Below are positions 47,829-57,396 of a stretch of DNA of 64,000 bases, piece after piece. The DNA lies in the NCBI GenBank assembly GCA_051646105.1, contig JBOFCO010000229.1:17131-81130 (forward strand), written 5' to 3'. The stretch is from JBOFCO01 sp051646105 (lineage in GTDB: Bacteria; Pseudomonadota; Alphaproteobacteria; Rhodobacterales; Rhodobacteraceae). The translations under genes were made by a program, and so were the position numbers. Every line of letters starts with the position of its first letter. The first letter of the stretch is position 1. The notes under the pieces are model-generated. The model worked only from the letters and a program-made list of their open reading frames with translations. It ran no database searches and was not told the DNA's origin.

Positions 47829-48008
47829 ATGTCTGACGCTATGAAACCCGACCTGCCCGAAGCTGCGAAACGCGCGCTGGCAGAGGCAGAGGCCCGCCGC
47901 AAGGCCGCCGGTTCATCTGCCCTTCCCCCGGAACTGGGCGGGCGCGAGGGGCCAGAGCCTGTTCGCTACGGGGACTGGGAAAAGAAGGGGCTGGCGATCG
48001 ATTTCTGA
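47829..48008 (+). CDS. SDHAF4-like succinate dehydrogenase assembly factor (DUF1674)
   Basis: Small protein of 59 residues starting MSDAMKPDLPEAAKRALAEA and ending RYGDWEKKGLAIDF. The C-terminal RYGDWEKKG...DF block is the signature of DUF1674/SDHAF4, which helps mature the flavoprotein of succinate dehydrogenase. Spacing upstream holds ACAAGGAACGGCC as ribosome site. Divergent from rsmB and convergent with dapB. Confidence 0.9.
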   Translation: MSDAMKPDLPEAAKRALAEAEARRKAAGSSALPPELGGREGPEPVRYGDWEKKGLAIDF

Positions 48009-48045
48009 ACGGTCGGGTGAAAATCTTCGCTGCCGCCAATCCGGG

Positions 48046-48858
48046 CTACAGCCCCAGCACATCCTGCATGTCGTATTCGCCGGGGTTCTTGTCGATCCCC
48101 CACAACGCGGCGCGCAGCGCGCCACGGGCAAAAATGGCGCGGTCGGTCGCCACATGCCGCAGCACGATCCTTTCGCCCGGTCCGGCGAAGATCACGTCAT
48201 GCTCGCCCACGATGTCCCCGCCCCGGATCGCGGAAAAGCCGATATGGCCCTGCACACGGGCCCCGGTGATGCCGTCTCGACCCCGGTCTGAAACGTCCTC
48301 CAGCCGCTGGTTGCGCCCCGCCGCCGCCGCTTGACCCAGCATCAGCGCCGTGCCCGATGGCGCATCGACCTTGCGGTTGTGGTGCGCTTCCACGATCTCG
48401 ATGTCGAATTCCGGCCCCAGTGCCTCGGCCACCTTGCGGGTCAGTCCGGTCAGCAAATTCAGGCCAAGGCTCATGTTGCCTGCACGTACGATCACCGCAT
48501 GGCGGGCCGCCGCCTTGATCGCCGTCAGATGTTGAGCCTCGAGTCCCGTGGTGCCGATCACATGCACGACGCGTGCCTGCGCGGCCAGTGCCGCAAAGCC
48601 CACCGTCGCGGCCGGGCTGGTGAAATCAACAATGGCCCGTGCCCCGGCCGCCAGCAGATCCAGCGGATCGTCAACCACCGGCACGCCAATGGCGGCACCG
48701 CCCAGACACTCGCCCAGATCACGCCCGACCCATGCGTGCCCTGCGCGTTCGACGCAACCCGTCAGCCGCATCGCATCGCTTTCCCGGACAAGCGTCACCA
48801 GCGTCTGCCCCATCCGCCCTGAGGCGCCCGCGACGATGATCCCCGGAAGTTCTGCCAT
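48046..48858 (-). CDS. dapB: 4-hydroxy-tetrahydrodipicolinate reductase DapB
   Basis: Protein of 270 residues. NAD(P)-binding [15 protein letters not shown] near the N terminus, [12 protein letters not shown], the catalytic [18 protein letters not shown] and the C-terminal dimer region. Lysine/diaminopimelate pathway. ATG at 48858 fits the family start; an ORF extension to 48933 is not conserved-looking. Divergent from rbfA. Confidence 0.96.
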   Translation of the reverse strand: MAELPGIIVAGASGRMGQTLVTLVRESDAMRLTGCVERAGHAWVGRDLGECLGGAAIGVPVVDDPLDLLAAGARAIVDFTSPAATVGFAALAAQARVVHVIGTTGLEAQHLTAIKAAARHAVIVRAGNMSLGLNLLTGLTRKVAEALGPEFDIEIVEAHHNRKVDAPSGTALMLGQAAAAGRNQRLEDVSDRGRDGITGARVQGHIGFSAIRGGDIVGEHDVIFAGPGERIVLRHVATDRAIFARGALRAALWGIDKNPGEYDMQDVLGL

Positions 48859-48957
48859 ATCGCCATCCCCCTGCTGCGGTTCCGTCTGTAACGGCTTCGC
48901 CGTGGCTTGGCAAAGGCCCGGTTGCGGGGGCATCGGGCTTGGCCTACATATCCGGGC

Positions 48958-49377
48958 ATGGCACAGCGCTTTTCCACTGGTTCCGGTCCGTCACAACGGC
49001 AGCTTCGCGTGGGCGAACTGATCCGCCGCACGTTGTCCGACGTGCTGGCGCGCGGCGACGTGCACGATCCCGACCTGAACCGCATGTCGATCACCGTAGG
49101 AGAGGTTCGCACCACCGCCGACCTGAAGATTGCCACTGCCTATGTGCTGCCGCTGGGCGGGCATGACAGGGATCTGGCGCTGGCGGCGCTACGCCGGAAC
49201 AGGGGGGAACTTCGTCATCTGGTTGCGCGCGAAATGACGCTGAAATATGCGCCCGAACTGCGCTTCGCGATCGATGAAACCTTTGACAGGCTTGACGAAA
49301 CCCGCCGTCTTTTCGCGGACGAGAAGGTGCAGCGCGACATTGCCGCGGGCCGGGATGAAGATGAAGACGATCACTAA
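48958..49377 (+). CDS. rbfA: Ribosome-binding factor A
   Basis: Protein of 139 residues with the KH-like fold: [20 protein letters not shown] at the N terminus and [17 protein letters not shown] near the C terminus. A late 30S maturation factor that binds the 5' helix of 16S rRNA. Acidic tail DEDEDDH. Start at 48958 chosen against an upstream frame without family similarity. Its 3' end overlaps the next gene by 23 bases. Confidence 0.95.
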   Translation: MAQRFSTGSGPSQRQLRVGELIRRTLSDVLARGDVHDPDLNRMSITVGEVRTTADLKIATAYVLPLGGHDRDLALAALRRNRGELRHLVAREMTLKYAPELRFAIDETFDRLDETRRLFADEKVQRDIAAGRDEDEDDH

Positions 49378-50113
49378 GGCGGCCTTTGTCACCGTCGCCG
49401 CACTTTTTCCCGCCGGATCGGTCCATGCCCTGTCGTGCCGTCACGCAGATCACGACGGCGTCCCCTATAGCCTGTGCGAGGTCGATGCAGCGATCGACGA
49501 TCTGCGTCTGTGGCTCACCGGGCCGGACGGCAAACCCTTTGGCACGTTCGACCGGTTACGGGATGCGCTGGCAGTCAAGCGGAACCGATTGGGTTTTGCC
49601 ATGAACGCCGGCATGTATCAGCCCGACCGCAGCGCCGTCGGGCTGTATGTCGAGGACGGCAGGGAGTTGCAGAGACTGGTGACAAGCGAAGGGCCGGGCA
49701 ATTTCGGGCTGAAACCCAACGGCGTGTTTTGCATTGAGACCGGACGGTTTTCTGTGATCGAAACAGATGCCTATGCCGCATCGCCGCCCGACTGTCGCTT
49801 TGCCACACAATCCGGCCCGATGCTGGTCATCGATGGCGCCCTGCATCCGAGGTTTCTGGAAGATTCGGATTCGCGGCTTTACCGCAATGCTGTGGGCGTT
49901 TCCGTTGACGGCAGCCGCGCCTTTTTCGTGATGACGGACGAACCGGTGAACTTTCACACCTTTGCCCGGTTCTTCCGCGATGGTCTGGGGCTGCGCGATG
50001 CGCTGTATCTGGATGGCAGCATTTCCCGGCTGTTTGCACCCGATCTGAACAGGGACGATCTGGGCTTTCCCATGGGTCCGATCGTCGGTGTGGTCCTGCC
50101 GTCAGCGGATTGA
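49355..50113 (+). CDS. Phosphodiester glycosidase-family (NAGPA/DUF2233) exported protein
   Basis: Protein of 252 residues with a signal peptide ([18 protein letters not shown]). The NAGPA-like domain shows [33 protein letters not shown] and the late [12 protein letters not shown], typical of YigE/DUF2233 proteins. Periplasmic; the substrate in bacteria is a glycosyl phosphodiester or is unknown. It starts inside the end of rbfA and is followed by truB after 55 bases. Confidence 0.87.
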   Translation: MKMKTITKAAFVTVAALFPAGSVHALSCRHADHDGVPYSLCEVDAAIDDLRLWLTGPDGKPFGTFDRLRDALAVKRNRLGFAMNAGMYQPDRSAVGLYVEDGRELQRLVTSEGPGNFGLKPNGVFCIETGRFSVIETDAYAASPPDCRFATQSGPMLVIDGALHPRFLEDSDSRLYRNAVGVSVDGSRAFFVMTDEPVNFHTFARFFRDGLGLRDALYLDGSISRLFAPDLNRDDLGFPMGPIVGVVLPSAD

Positions 50114-50168
50114 CCCGCCGCCACGGGGCGGATACTGGCGCGGTTCGACAACTCGGAAAGGTCGACAG

Positions 50169-51071
50169 GTGGCACGCAATCGCAAGGGGCGGGACGTTTC
50201 CGGCTGGGTGGTGGTGGACAAGCCCGCGGGCATCACGTCGACCGCCGTGGTGGGCAAGCTGCGCTGGGCGTTTCAGGCGCAAAAGGCAGGCCATGCCGGA
50301 ACGCTGGACCCGGCCGCGACCGGGCTGCTGGCGGTGGCATTGGGAGAGGCAACCAAGACCATCCCTTTCATCGCCGACGCGTTGAAATGCTACCGCTTCA
50401 CCGTCACCTTCGGCGCAGCGACCGACACCGACGATGCCGAGGGCAAGGTGATCGCAGCATCACAAAACCGGCCCGAAACCGCTGAAATAGAGACGGCCAT
50501 GGCTGCATTTCGCGGCCAGATCATGCAGGTTCCTCCGCAATACTCTGCTGTCAAGGTCGATGGCGAGCGCGCCTATGATCTGGCACGCGAGGGCGAGGTG
50601 ATGGATCTGGCGGCACGCCCGCTGTGGGTCGAAAGCCTGATCCTGACCGCCCGCCCCGATGCCGATCATGCCGAACTGGAAATGGTCTGCGGCAAGGGTG
50701 GTTATGTCCGCTCTGTCGCACGCGATCTGGGCGCGGATTTGGGCTGCCTTGGCCATGTCCGGAACTTGCGCCGGATATGGTCCGGCCCCTTCGATCTGAA
50801 GGAATCGGTCACACTGGAACAGGTCGAGGCGGTCGCGCGGACCGATGCGGCAGATGCGTTCCTGCTGCCTCTGGAACTGGGTTTGTTTGACCTGCCCGAG
50901 TTGCGCGCCACGCCGGAAGGGGCGGCCCGGCTGAGGAACGGCAATCCGGGGCAGGTGACCGGCAGCCTGCAGTGGGGCGATTCAGCCTGGGCCAGCCATG
51001 AGGGCAAGGCGGTGGCGGTGGGCACCTATCGCGGAGGTGAACTGCACCCCAGCCGGGTGTTCAGGGCCTGA
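50169..51071 (+). CDS. truB: tRNA pseudouridine(55) synthase TruB
   Basis: Protein of 300 residues. It starts with GTG at 50169 ([20 protein letters not shown]), the conserved N terminus. Catalytic Asp is in [34 protein letters not shown] and [13 protein letters not shown] are family blocks. Makes pseudouridine 55 in the T-loop of tRNAs. Belongs to the common rbfA-truB-rpsO gene order. Confidence 0.96.
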   Translation: MARNRKGRDVSGWVVVDKPAGITSTAVVGKLRWAFQAQKAGHAGTLDPAATGLLAVALGEATKTIPFIADALKCYRFTVTFGAATDTDDAEGKVIAASQNRPETAEIETAMAAFRGQIMQVPPQYSAVKVDGERAYDLAREGEVMDLAARPLWVESLILTARPDADHAELEMVCGKGGYVRSVARDLGADLGCLGHVRNLRRIWSGPFDLKESVTLEQVEAVARTDAADAFLLPLELGLFDLPELRATPEGAARLRNGNPGQVTGSLQWGDSAWASHEGKAVAVGTYRGGELHPSRVFRA

Positions 51072-51172
51072 TCCCGCAGGAACCGGCACGCAATACGGGT
51101 GTTGCTGCTTGCATAGGGCGGCAAATCGTGCAGCCTTCATGCATCGCGTTTCGTCCTGTATGAGGTTCCGCC

Positions 51173-51481
51173 TTGTCCATGCCCCCTGATACCCCAGGCC
51201 AGCGCCCGCAGGCCGAATCGGATGCGGTGCTGGCGGAACTTGCCAGCCTGAGGGTGGAGCTGGCCCGGCTGAATGCGCATCGCTACATCAAGGTGCACAA
51301 TTCCTATTGGCAGATGATCGGTTTCCAGTTCCTGCGCGGGCTGGCCACCGGCCTTGGTACGGTGATCGGGGCGACGGTTGTGGTGTCCTTTCTGGCACTG
51401 TCGCTGGCAAAGATCGACTTCATTCCCATCGTCGGCAAATGGGCGGCGCGGATCGCCGAGCAGATCCAGATTCACAACTGA
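51173..51481 (+). CDS. DUF5665-like small membrane protein
   Basis: Protein of about 102 residues. A polar N-terminal half with LAELASLRVELARLNAH is followed by one or two hydrophobic segments (GLATGLGTVIGATVVVSFLA), and ends with IPIVGKWAARIAEQIQ, as in DUF5665 proteins. TTG at 51173 has GAGG at the right distance; ATG at 51179 is the alternative. Function unknown. Lies between truB and rpsO. Confidence 0.8.
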   Translation: MSMPPDTPGQRPQAESDAVLAELASLRVELARLNAHRYIKVHNSYWQMIGFQFLRGLATGLGTVIGATVVVSFLALSLAKIDFIPIVGKWAARIAEQIQIHN

Positions 51482-51619
51482 GCTTTCCACTTCCCTTTCA
51501 TGGCGATTCCCCCTATAGGCACCCATCCGTTGGTCATGCCCTGCGGAAAACCCTCCAAGGGCCTTGCTGGACGACATCCCGGCCTGCGCCATTTCTCTTG
51601 CTTCCGAAAGGAGTCCCCG

Positions 51620-51889
51620 ATGTCGATCACTGTCGAAGAAAAACAGCGCCTGATCGGCGAGTATGCCACCGCCAAAGGTGATACCGGTTCACCCGAAGTG
51701 CAGGTCGCGATCCTGTCATCGCGCATCGCCACGCTGACCGAGCATTTCAAGACCCACAAGAAAGACAACCATTCCCGCCGGGGTCTGCTGATGATGGTCG
51801 CCCAGCGCCGCAAGCTGCTGGACTACCTGAAGGGCAAGGACGAAGCCCGCTACAACACTCTGATCGAACGCCTGGGCCTGCGCCGCTAA
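51620..51889 (+). CDS. rpsO: 30S ribosomal protein S15
   Basis: Protein of 89 residues with the S15 helices: [20 protein letters not shown] at the N terminus and [23 protein letters not shown] at 51620 follows AAAGGAG. The 138-base leader could hold an S15 autoregulatory site but I cannot define it. It has a strong terminator. In most alphaproteobacteria pnp comes next; here it does not. Confidence 0.97.
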   Translation: MSITVEEKQRLIGEYATAKGDTGSPEVQVAILSSRIATLTEHFKTHKKDNHSRRGLLMMVAQRRKLLDYLKGKDEARYNTLIERLGLRR

Positions 51890-51912
51890 GGCAATCGCTG
51901 CCGATGTGACAG

Positions 51913-51944
51913 AACGCCCGCGCCGGAAGGTGCGGGCGTTTTCG
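51913..51944 (+). terminator. Terminator after rpsO
   Basis: Stem AACGCCCGC / GCGGGCGTT (51913-51921 with 51932-51940), with a small inner CC-GGAA-GG hairpin, followed by TTCG after TT. It lies 24 bases past the rpsO stop and is close to the end of the convergent aldolase gene. Confidence 0.85.
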
Positions 51945-51961
51945 TATGGCGGTGCCGCTTT

Positions 51962-52726
51962 TCAGCGCTTCCAGTCTTTGGCGGTGGCACGTGCCCCGCG
52001 CAAAAGAATGGCCTGATCAACATCCACAGCCGTAAACAGCGAACCCGCGGCAGCGGCCTCTTTCAGGAAATCGGGATCAAGGCTCAGGATCCCTGCCGGC
52101 TTTCCCGCGGCACGGATACGGCCGATGGCATCCAGAATTGCGGCCCTGACGGGTGCCGCACCAGGATTTCCCGGATGCCCCATGCTGGCGGCAAGATCGG
52201 CGGGGCCGACAAATATCCCGTCAACGCCTTCCACGGCTGCGATGGCCTCGATGTTTTTCAGTGCTTCGGCAGTCTCGACCTGCACAAGCAGACAGATCTC
52301 GCTGTCGGCATGGGCGGTGTAGTCGGCAACAAGGCCGTACCGAGTCGCGCGGGTGATGCCAGCGACGCCGCGCATGCCTGCGGGGGGATAGCGCACGGCA
52401 GCGACGGCGCGTGCCGCTTCTTCGGCGTTCTGCACATAGGGGACAAGGATCGTCTGTGCGCCTGCATCGAGGATGCGCTTGATTTCGACCGGATCGTTCC
52501 AGCCGGGGCGTACCGCTGCACTGACAGGATAAGGCGCGATAGCCTGCAGCATGGATTTCACGGTATCCAGCGCGATGGTGGAATGTTCGGTATCGATCAG
52601 CAGCCAGTCAAAACCACAGCCTGCGAGCGCCTCGGCATTGTCGGGGCCGGGAATGGTGACCCATAGCCCGATCTGCGCCCGCCCCTCTGCCAGCGCCGCC
52701 TTGAACAGGTTCTTTGGCAGCTTCAT
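51962..52726 (-). CDS. HpcH/HpaI-family aldolase
   Basis: Protein of 254 residues, class II metal-dependent pyruvate aldolase of the HpcH/HpaI/GarL type. IDTEHSTI (residues 44-51, His48), VSAAVRPGWND, ILVPYVQNAEEA, VQVETAEAL and GIFVGPADLAASMG are the family blocks for substrate and metal binding. It cleaves 2-keto-4-hydroxy acids to pyruvate and an aldehyde. The start at 52726 has AGGGGTG upstream. Divergent from the TRAP operon, so likely part of the same pathway. Confidence 0.9.
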   Translation of the reverse strand: MKLPKNLFKAALAEGRAQIGLWVTIPGPDNAEALAGCGFDWLLIDTEHSTIALDTVKSMLQAIAPYPVSAAVRPGWNDPVEIKRILDAGAQTILVPYVQNAEEAARAVAAVRYPPAGMRGVAGITRATRYGLVADYTAHADSEICLLVQVETAEALKNIEAIAAVEGVDGIFVGPADLAASMGHPGNPGAAPVRAAILDAIGRIRAAGKPAGILSLDPDFLKEAAAAGSLFTAVDVDQAILLRGARATAKDWKR

Positions 52727-52792
52727 TTCGCACCCCTTTTGTGGACGCGCGAGCATAGATGCATCACCAAATGAAAGGAAAGAAAAACGATT

Positions 52793-52809
52793 ATTTGTGG
52801 ATCATAAAT
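52793..52809. promoter_or_regulatory. Candidate operator between aldolase and TRAP operon
   Basis: ATTTGTGGATCATAAAT is a 17-base imperfect palindrome (6 of 8 pairs match) in the AT-rich part of the 212-base divergent region. A GntR-type regulator, two of which are encoded nearby, could bind here. The rest of this gap holds no gene. Confidence 0.35.
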
Positions 52810-52938
52810 TTCGATAGGAAGGGTCGATCATGTGGTGCTAGACACGTTGAACGATGGCCAGGTCGGTGATTCCGGCGCCCGTCGCTGCCGCCCCGGGGAG
52901 GGGGCGGATCAAGGGATCAAATGAAACGGGAGGAACCC

Positions 52939-53937
52939 ATGCCCTTCACCACCACGCGCCGTGCGCTGCTGACTGCCGCCGCTACGGGTGCAATGCTGTT
53001 GTCTGCGGGGATCGCGCTGGCACAGGACAAGATCACGCTGCGCCTGTCTTCGGTGAACACCGAGACCGACAGTCGCGCCATCGGCCTGATCGAGAAGTTC
53101 GGTCCTGGCGTTGCCGAATTCGCCACGTTCGAGCCGCACTGGAACGGCACACTGTTCAAGCAGGGCACAGAGCTGGAGGCCATCGCGCGCGGCAATCTGG
53201 AAATGTCCATCGCTTCGGCGCAAGAGTTTTCCAGCTTTTTTCCGGAATTCACCATCCTGACGGCGGGCTATGTCCATCAGTCCGCCGAGCATCAGGTCGC
53301 GGTCTTCAACGATCCGATCATGGACCCACTGAAAGCAAAGGTCGAAGCAGAGCTGGGCGTGAAGCTTCTGGCGGTCATGTATCTGGGCAAGCGCCAGATC
53401 AACCTGAGGGGCGACAAGGAAATCAAAACCCCCGCCGACATGGCCGGGGTCAAGCTGCGCATGCCGGGCAGTGATGCATGGCAGTTCCTTGGCGGTGCGC
53501 TGGGAGCAAGCCCGGTACCGGTCGCCTTCCCCGAACTTTACACCGCCTTGCAGACCGGCGCCGTGGATGGTCAGGACAATCCGCTGCCGACGGTGATCGA
53601 CAGCAAATTCTATGAGGTAACGAACCAGGTCGTGCTGACCTCGCATCTGGTCGATCTGAACTATCTGACAATCTCGAAGGCGGCTTGGGATGCCATGACG
53701 CCAGAGCAGCAGACAGCGACGCTGGCGGCGGCGGAAGCAGCGGCGGAACATGCCCGCCAGCTTCAGCTTCAGAAAGAAGCCGATGCCGTGGCCTTCCTGA
53801 CCGAGAAGGGCCTGAAGGTCTATGAGCCCGATGTGGAAGCCTTCCGCACCAAGGTTCAGGCGGATTATCTGGCGTCGGACTATGCAAAGGACTGGCCCGC
53901 GGGCATGCTGGACCGGATCAACGAGCTGGCAAAGTAA
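52939..53937 (+). CDS. TRAP transporter substrate-binding protein (DctP family)
   Basis: Protein of 332 residues. Signal peptide with a twin-arginine look (TTTRRALLTAAATGAMLL, cut near ALA-Q). The DctP fold shows ELEAIARGNLEMSIAS, KTPADMAGVKLRMPGSDAW with the carboxylate-binding arginine, and LQTGAVDGQDNPL. ATG at 52939 follows GGGAGG, so the earlier in-frame ATG at 52921 is rejected. Binds an organic acid in the periplasm; the coupled dehydrogenase suggests a quinate/shikimate-like acid. Confidence 0.93.
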   Translation: MPFTTTRRALLTAAATGAMLLSAGIALAQDKITLRLSSVNTETDSRAIGLIEKFGPGVAEFATFEPHWNGTLFKQGTELEAIARGNLEMSIASAQEFSSFFPEFTILTAGYVHQSAEHQVAVFNDPIMDPLKAKVEAELGVKLLAVMYLGKRQINLRGDKEIKTPADMAGVKLRMPGSDAWQFLGGALGASPVPVAFPELYTALQTGAVDGQDNPLPTVIDSKFYEVTNQVVLTSHLVDLNYLTISKAAWDAMTPEQQTATLAAAEAAAEHARQLQLQKEADAVAFLTEKGLKVYEPDVEAFRTKVQADYLASDYAKDWPAGMLDRINELAK

Positions 53938-53946
53938 AGGTACAAG

Positions 53947-54468
53947 ATGGACCGCATCCTGCAAAGGCTGCGGGGCGGGGCGGATGCAGTGGCGGCGGGA
54001 TTTCTCGCCGCCCTGTTCGCTGTCTTCCTCGTACAGATAGCCGCGCGCTATGTTCTGGGCCTGTCGATCGGCTGGACGGTAGAGCTGTGCCTGTCGCTTT
54101 GGGTCTGGATCGTGTTCTGGGGGTCGGCCTTCTGCTTGCGGCCGTCGGATCATATCCGGTTCGATATCCTGTATCTTTCCGTCCGCCGTCCGGTACAGCG
54201 CGTATTTTCGATGATCTGCGCGGTAATGATCGTTGTCGCCTTTGTCGCTGCCTACTTGCCGACCTGGGACTATATCGAATTCCTGAAGATCAAGCGCAGT
54301 TCGACAATGCGCATCCCGCTGACCTATGTCTTCATCATTTACATGGCCTTCATGACCATGATGATCCTGCGCTACGGCCGGGTGATCGTCGACTTCCTGC
54401 GGGGCAAGCCTGACCTTGAAGGCCAGATCACCTCTTATGACGTGATCGACACGGAGCACGGGCGATGA
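53947..54468 (+). CDS. TRAP transporter small membrane subunit (DctQ family)
   Basis: Protein of 173 residues with four membrane spans and the DctQ pattern GWTVELCLSLWVWIVFWGSA followed by FCLRPSDHIRFDIL. It scaffolds the large permease. Nine bases after the receptor gene and overlapping the next gene by 4 bases. Confidence 0.92.
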   Translation: MDRILQRLRGGADAVAAGFLAALFAVFLVQIAARYVLGLSIGWTVELCLSLWVWIVFWGSAFCLRPSDHIRFDILYLSVRRPVQRVFSMICAVMIVVAFVAAYLPTWDYIEFLKIKRSSTMRIPLTYVFIIYMAFMTMMILRYGRVIVDFLRGKPDLEGQITSYDVIDTEHGR

Positions 54469-55760
54469 GTTTGGCCTTTGGCCTGTGCCTGTTCGTCCTG
54501 TGCTTCACCGCCGCGCTGGGAATGCCCATTGCCCTGGCGATGATCGTGTCTGCGGTAGCTTACCTGTCCGTGTCCGGGCAGGATCTGGCGCTGGCGTCGG
54601 AACAGTTGATCCAGTCGGTCTATGACAGCTTTGTGCTGCTGGCCGTGCCGCTGTTCATCGTTGCCGCAAACATCATGAACGCGGGTGCAATCAGCGACAG
54701 GCTGCTGGATTTCTGCAAGGCCATGGTCGGGCGATTCAAGGGTGGGCTGGCGCAGGTAGATATCCTGGTCTCGCTCATTTTCTCGGGCATGTCGGGCTCT
54801 GCCGTCGCCGATGCAGCGGGCGTGGGCAAGATTTCCATCGCGATGATGCTGAAAACCGGGCACTACAGCCGCGGCTTCGCAGGGGCCGTAGTGGCGGCGT
54901 CAGCCACCATCGGACCGATCATCCCGCCGTCAATTCCTATGGTCCTTTACGCGCTCGTCTCCGATACCTCTATCGGTTACCTGTTTCTGGGTGGCGTGGT
55001 TCCCGGCCTTTTGATGACGCTCTGTCTGATGATCATAACCACGGTCATCGCCCATCGCCGCGATATCCCCGCCGAGGATGCCGTGCCCCTGCGCCAGTTG
55101 CCCGGTGTTACGTTGCGTGCGCTGCCTGCCCTTATGATGCCGGTGATATTGCTGGCGGGCATCTATGGCGGTGTCACCACCCCGACCGAGGCCGCCGCCG
55201 TTGCCGCGCTTTATGCCCTGCTGGTGTCGGGTATCCTTTACCGCTCGCTCACGCTTCGGTCGATCTATGAGGTGTTTCTGGATTCGGCCCGGTCGTCGGC
55301 TTCGGTCGGTCTGGTGATCGGTTCGGCGCTGATCTTCAACTATATCGTCGCGACCGAGAATGTGCCGGCAACATTGTCCAACCTTCTGGATACGATGGAT
55401 TTTGGCAAGTTCGGCTTTATCCTTTTCGTCAACGTGCTGTTCCTGCTTCTGGGCTGCGTGCTGGACGCCTCGACGATCATCCTGGTCATCATCCCCCTGT
55501 TCCTGCCCACGGCCCGTGCGCTGGGGATTGATCCGGTGCATTTCGGGGTGATGTCGGTCGTCAATTGCATGATTGGACTGATTACACCGCCCTACGGGAT
55601 GTTGCTGTTCGTCATCAATGGCACGACAGGAATACCGATCAAGGAGATGGTGAAGGAGGGCGTACCTTATCTTGTCGCGCTGATCGTCGCACTGGCCCTG
55701 CTGGCGGCTTTTCCGGGTCTTGTGCTCGGTCTGCCCCGCCTTCTGGGATATGAAGGATGA
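54465..55760 (+). CDS. TRAP transporter large permease (DctM family)
   Basis: Protein of 431 residues with about 12 spans. Conserved blocks are MSGSAVADAAGVGKISI, ATIGPIIPPSIPMVLYAL, TPTEAAAVAALYALLV and IGLITPPYGMLLFV. Sodium-coupled import of the acid bound by DctP. Its stop overlaps the dehydrogenase start (ATGA), so transport and first oxidation step are translationally coupled. Confidence 0.95.
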   Translation: MSLAFGLCLFVLCFTAALGMPIALAMIVSAVAYLSVSGQDLALASEQLIQSVYDSFVLLAVPLFIVAANIMNAGAISDRLLDFCKAMVGRFKGGLAQVDILVSLIFSGMSGSAVADAAGVGKISIAMMLKTGHYSRGFAGAVVAASATIGPIIPPSIPMVLYALVSDTSIGYLFLGGVVPGLLMTLCLMIITTVIAHRRDIPAEDAVPLRQLPGVTLRALPALMMPVILLAGIYGGVTTPTEAAAVAALYALLVSGILYRSLTLRSIYEVFLDSARSSASVGLVIGSALIFNYIVATENVPATLSNLLDTMDFGKFGFILFVNVLFLLLGCVLDASTIILVIIPLFLPTARALGIDPVHFGVMSVVNCMIGLITPPYGMLLFVINGTTGIPIKEMVKEGVPYLVALIVALALLAAFPGLVLGLPRLLGYEG

Positions 55761-56617
55761 AACACCTGTCCCGCCCGCGCACCTGGCGGCTTGGGCTGAT
55801 CGGCGGCAACATCGCCGCCTCGCGGTCACCGGTTCTGCATATGGTCTGCGCACTGTCGGTTGGCGGCAATGCCAGTTATGACCTGATCATTCCAGAGGAG
55901 CGCGGGCTTGGCCTTGCCGGTTTGCTGGATCAATGCGCGAAGCATGGCTTTGACGGCGTGAACGTCACGTATCCCTACAAGGAACAGGTGGCAAAGCTGG
56001 TTCCCGCCGGCAATCCGGTGGTGACGGCGATGGGGTCTTCGAACACCATCCGCTTCACACCGGAAGGGCCACGAGCCTTCAATACCGACTATTCGGGTTT
56101 TGTCGCCGCATTCAGGGAACGCTTTGGAGCGTCGCCTGGCCGTGTGCTGGTAATAGGCGCGGGCGGTGTAGGCAGGGCGGTGACCTTCGGACTGGCAGAG
56201 CTTGGGTCGACCGGCATCGTGCTGCATGACAGCGATCCTGCCAAGGTCGCCTCATTGGCGCGCGCAATTGCGAAGCAGTATCCGGGCCTGCCCGTGCAGA
56301 CAGCAGAACCGGGTCAGCTGGCCGATCTTTCGGGACTGGATGGCGCGGTCAACTGCACGCCACTGGGAATGGTTGGCCGGCCGGGCTCTCCCCTGCCGGA
56401 CGGGGTGCGTGGCGCCGTAAGCTGGGCCTTTGACGCTGTCTACACGCCAGACCGGACCGAATTCCGCCGTCAGGTCGAAGCGTCGGGCGCGACCTTTCTT
56501 TCGGGTTATGAATTGTACTTCCATCAGGGTGTGCAGGCTTTCCAAATATTCACCGGTGAGCAGCCCGATGACGGCTGGGTGCGCGACATCCTGAACAGAG
56601 GTTTGGCGCAGCTCTAG
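55757..56617 (+). CDS. Shikimate/quinate dehydrogenase-like protein (AroE family)
   Basis: Protein of 286 residues. The substrate site shows ASRSPVLH (Ser22, Ser24), Lys75 in NVTYPYKEQVA and Asp111 in FNTDYSGF, all conserved catalytic positions. The nucleotide site is VIGAGGVGRAV (132-142), followed by the acidic LHDSDPAK in place of the NRT/R set of NADP-specific biosynthetic AroE, which suggests NAD. A catabolic dehydrogenase is therefore likelier than the biosynthetic enzyme. It closes the TRAP operon and shares its TAG stop with the convergent regulator gene (CTAG). Confidence 0.87.
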   Translation: MKHLSRPRTWRLGLIGGNIAASRSPVLHMVCALSVGGNASYDLIIPEERGLGLAGLLDQCAKHGFDGVNVTYPYKEQVAKLVPAGNPVVTAMGSSNTIRFTPEGPRAFNTDYSGFVAAFRERFGASPGRVLVIGAGGVGRAVTFGLAELGSTGIVLHDSDPAKVASLARAIAKQYPGLPVQTAEPGQLADLSGLDGAVNCTPLGMVGRPGSPLPDGVRGAVSWAFDAVYTPDRTEFRRQVEASGATFLSGYELYFHQGVQAFQIFTGEQPDDGWVRDILNRGLAQL

Positions 56618-57282
56618 GTGGCGGGGGGCGCCATGCTGGCCTGCGCACGCAAGGCGTGTTCGACTCCGCCATCGATATGCCGCTCAAGAACCACCCGTGC
56701 CGCCAAAAAATCGCGGGACAATGCAGCCTCTTTCAGGCTGCGGTGTTCATCGGCCGCAATCTGGCCGCGAAACGTCAGGAAGATCATCTGATACCGCAGA
56801 TATTTGTCGAAGACGGCGCGGTGCAGCGAAAGAAGCTCGGCAGAACCGCAGGCGCCGATCAGCGTCTGGTGAAAACCAAAGTCATAGCGCTTCCACTCTG
56901 TCCGGTCCGCTGCTTCGCCGGACATGAGCTGATCCTCGATCCGCGACAACCTGTAATGTGCCGCGACGACCTCCGCCTCCCAGTCCACGTCGCCGCGCTG
57001 AAAGGAAAGTTCCAGCGCATGAAATTCGATAAGCTTCCGCAGGCTGGCCAGTTCAAGCAGGTTATCAATGGAAATGGGCGCGACGGCGAAACCTTTCTGA
57101 TCCTCGGCAATCACCAGTGATTCCGATGTGAGGCGGTTCAGCACTTCACGCAGTGTAGGGATCGAGGCCCTGTACCGCAGTTGAAGGTCATCAAGCCTTA
57201 GCCTCTGCCGTGGGGCAAGAACGCCGAAAATGATGTCCGCGCGAATGGCGGCGTGTGTCACTTGGGCCAGGGAAAGGGTCAT
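56614..57282 (-). CDS. GntR-family regulator with FCD domain
   Basis: Protein of 222 residues. Winged helix with LDDLQLRYRASIPTLREVLN and a C-terminal FCD ligand domain with a D...H...H metal-binding pattern (YDFGFHQTLIGACGS). ATG at 57282 was taken; the frame also contains an upstream TTG at 57342. Convergent on the dehydrogenase gene, divergent from another GntR gene. Probable ligand-responsive repressor of the TRAP/aldolase genes. Confidence 0.88.
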   Translation of the reverse strand: MTLSLAQVTHAAIRADIIFGVLAPRQRLRLDDLQLRYRASIPTLREVLNRLTSESLVIAEDQKGFAVAPISIDNLLELASLRKLIEFHALELSFQRGDVDWEAEVVAAHYRLSRIEDQLMSGEAADRTEWKRYDFGFHQTLIGACGSAELLSLHRAVFDKYLRYQMIFLTFRGQIAADEHRSLKEAALSRDFLAARVVLERHIDGGVEHALRAQASMAPPAT

Positions 57283-57396
57283 GGGGACCGTCTGATATGG
57301 AATGGTTTCATGCACGATCTGCCAGAGTAGAAAGAAGCTCAAGCCCTATGCCGCATAATCGATGATTCTGTCTTTCGCTTCTGTCACACCCTTGCC

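Noticed and set aside
52909..54459. 516-codon open frame on the minus strand
   Set aside because: It is antisense to the TRAP receptor and DctQ genes and reads as a low-complexity shadow rich in H, Q and R.
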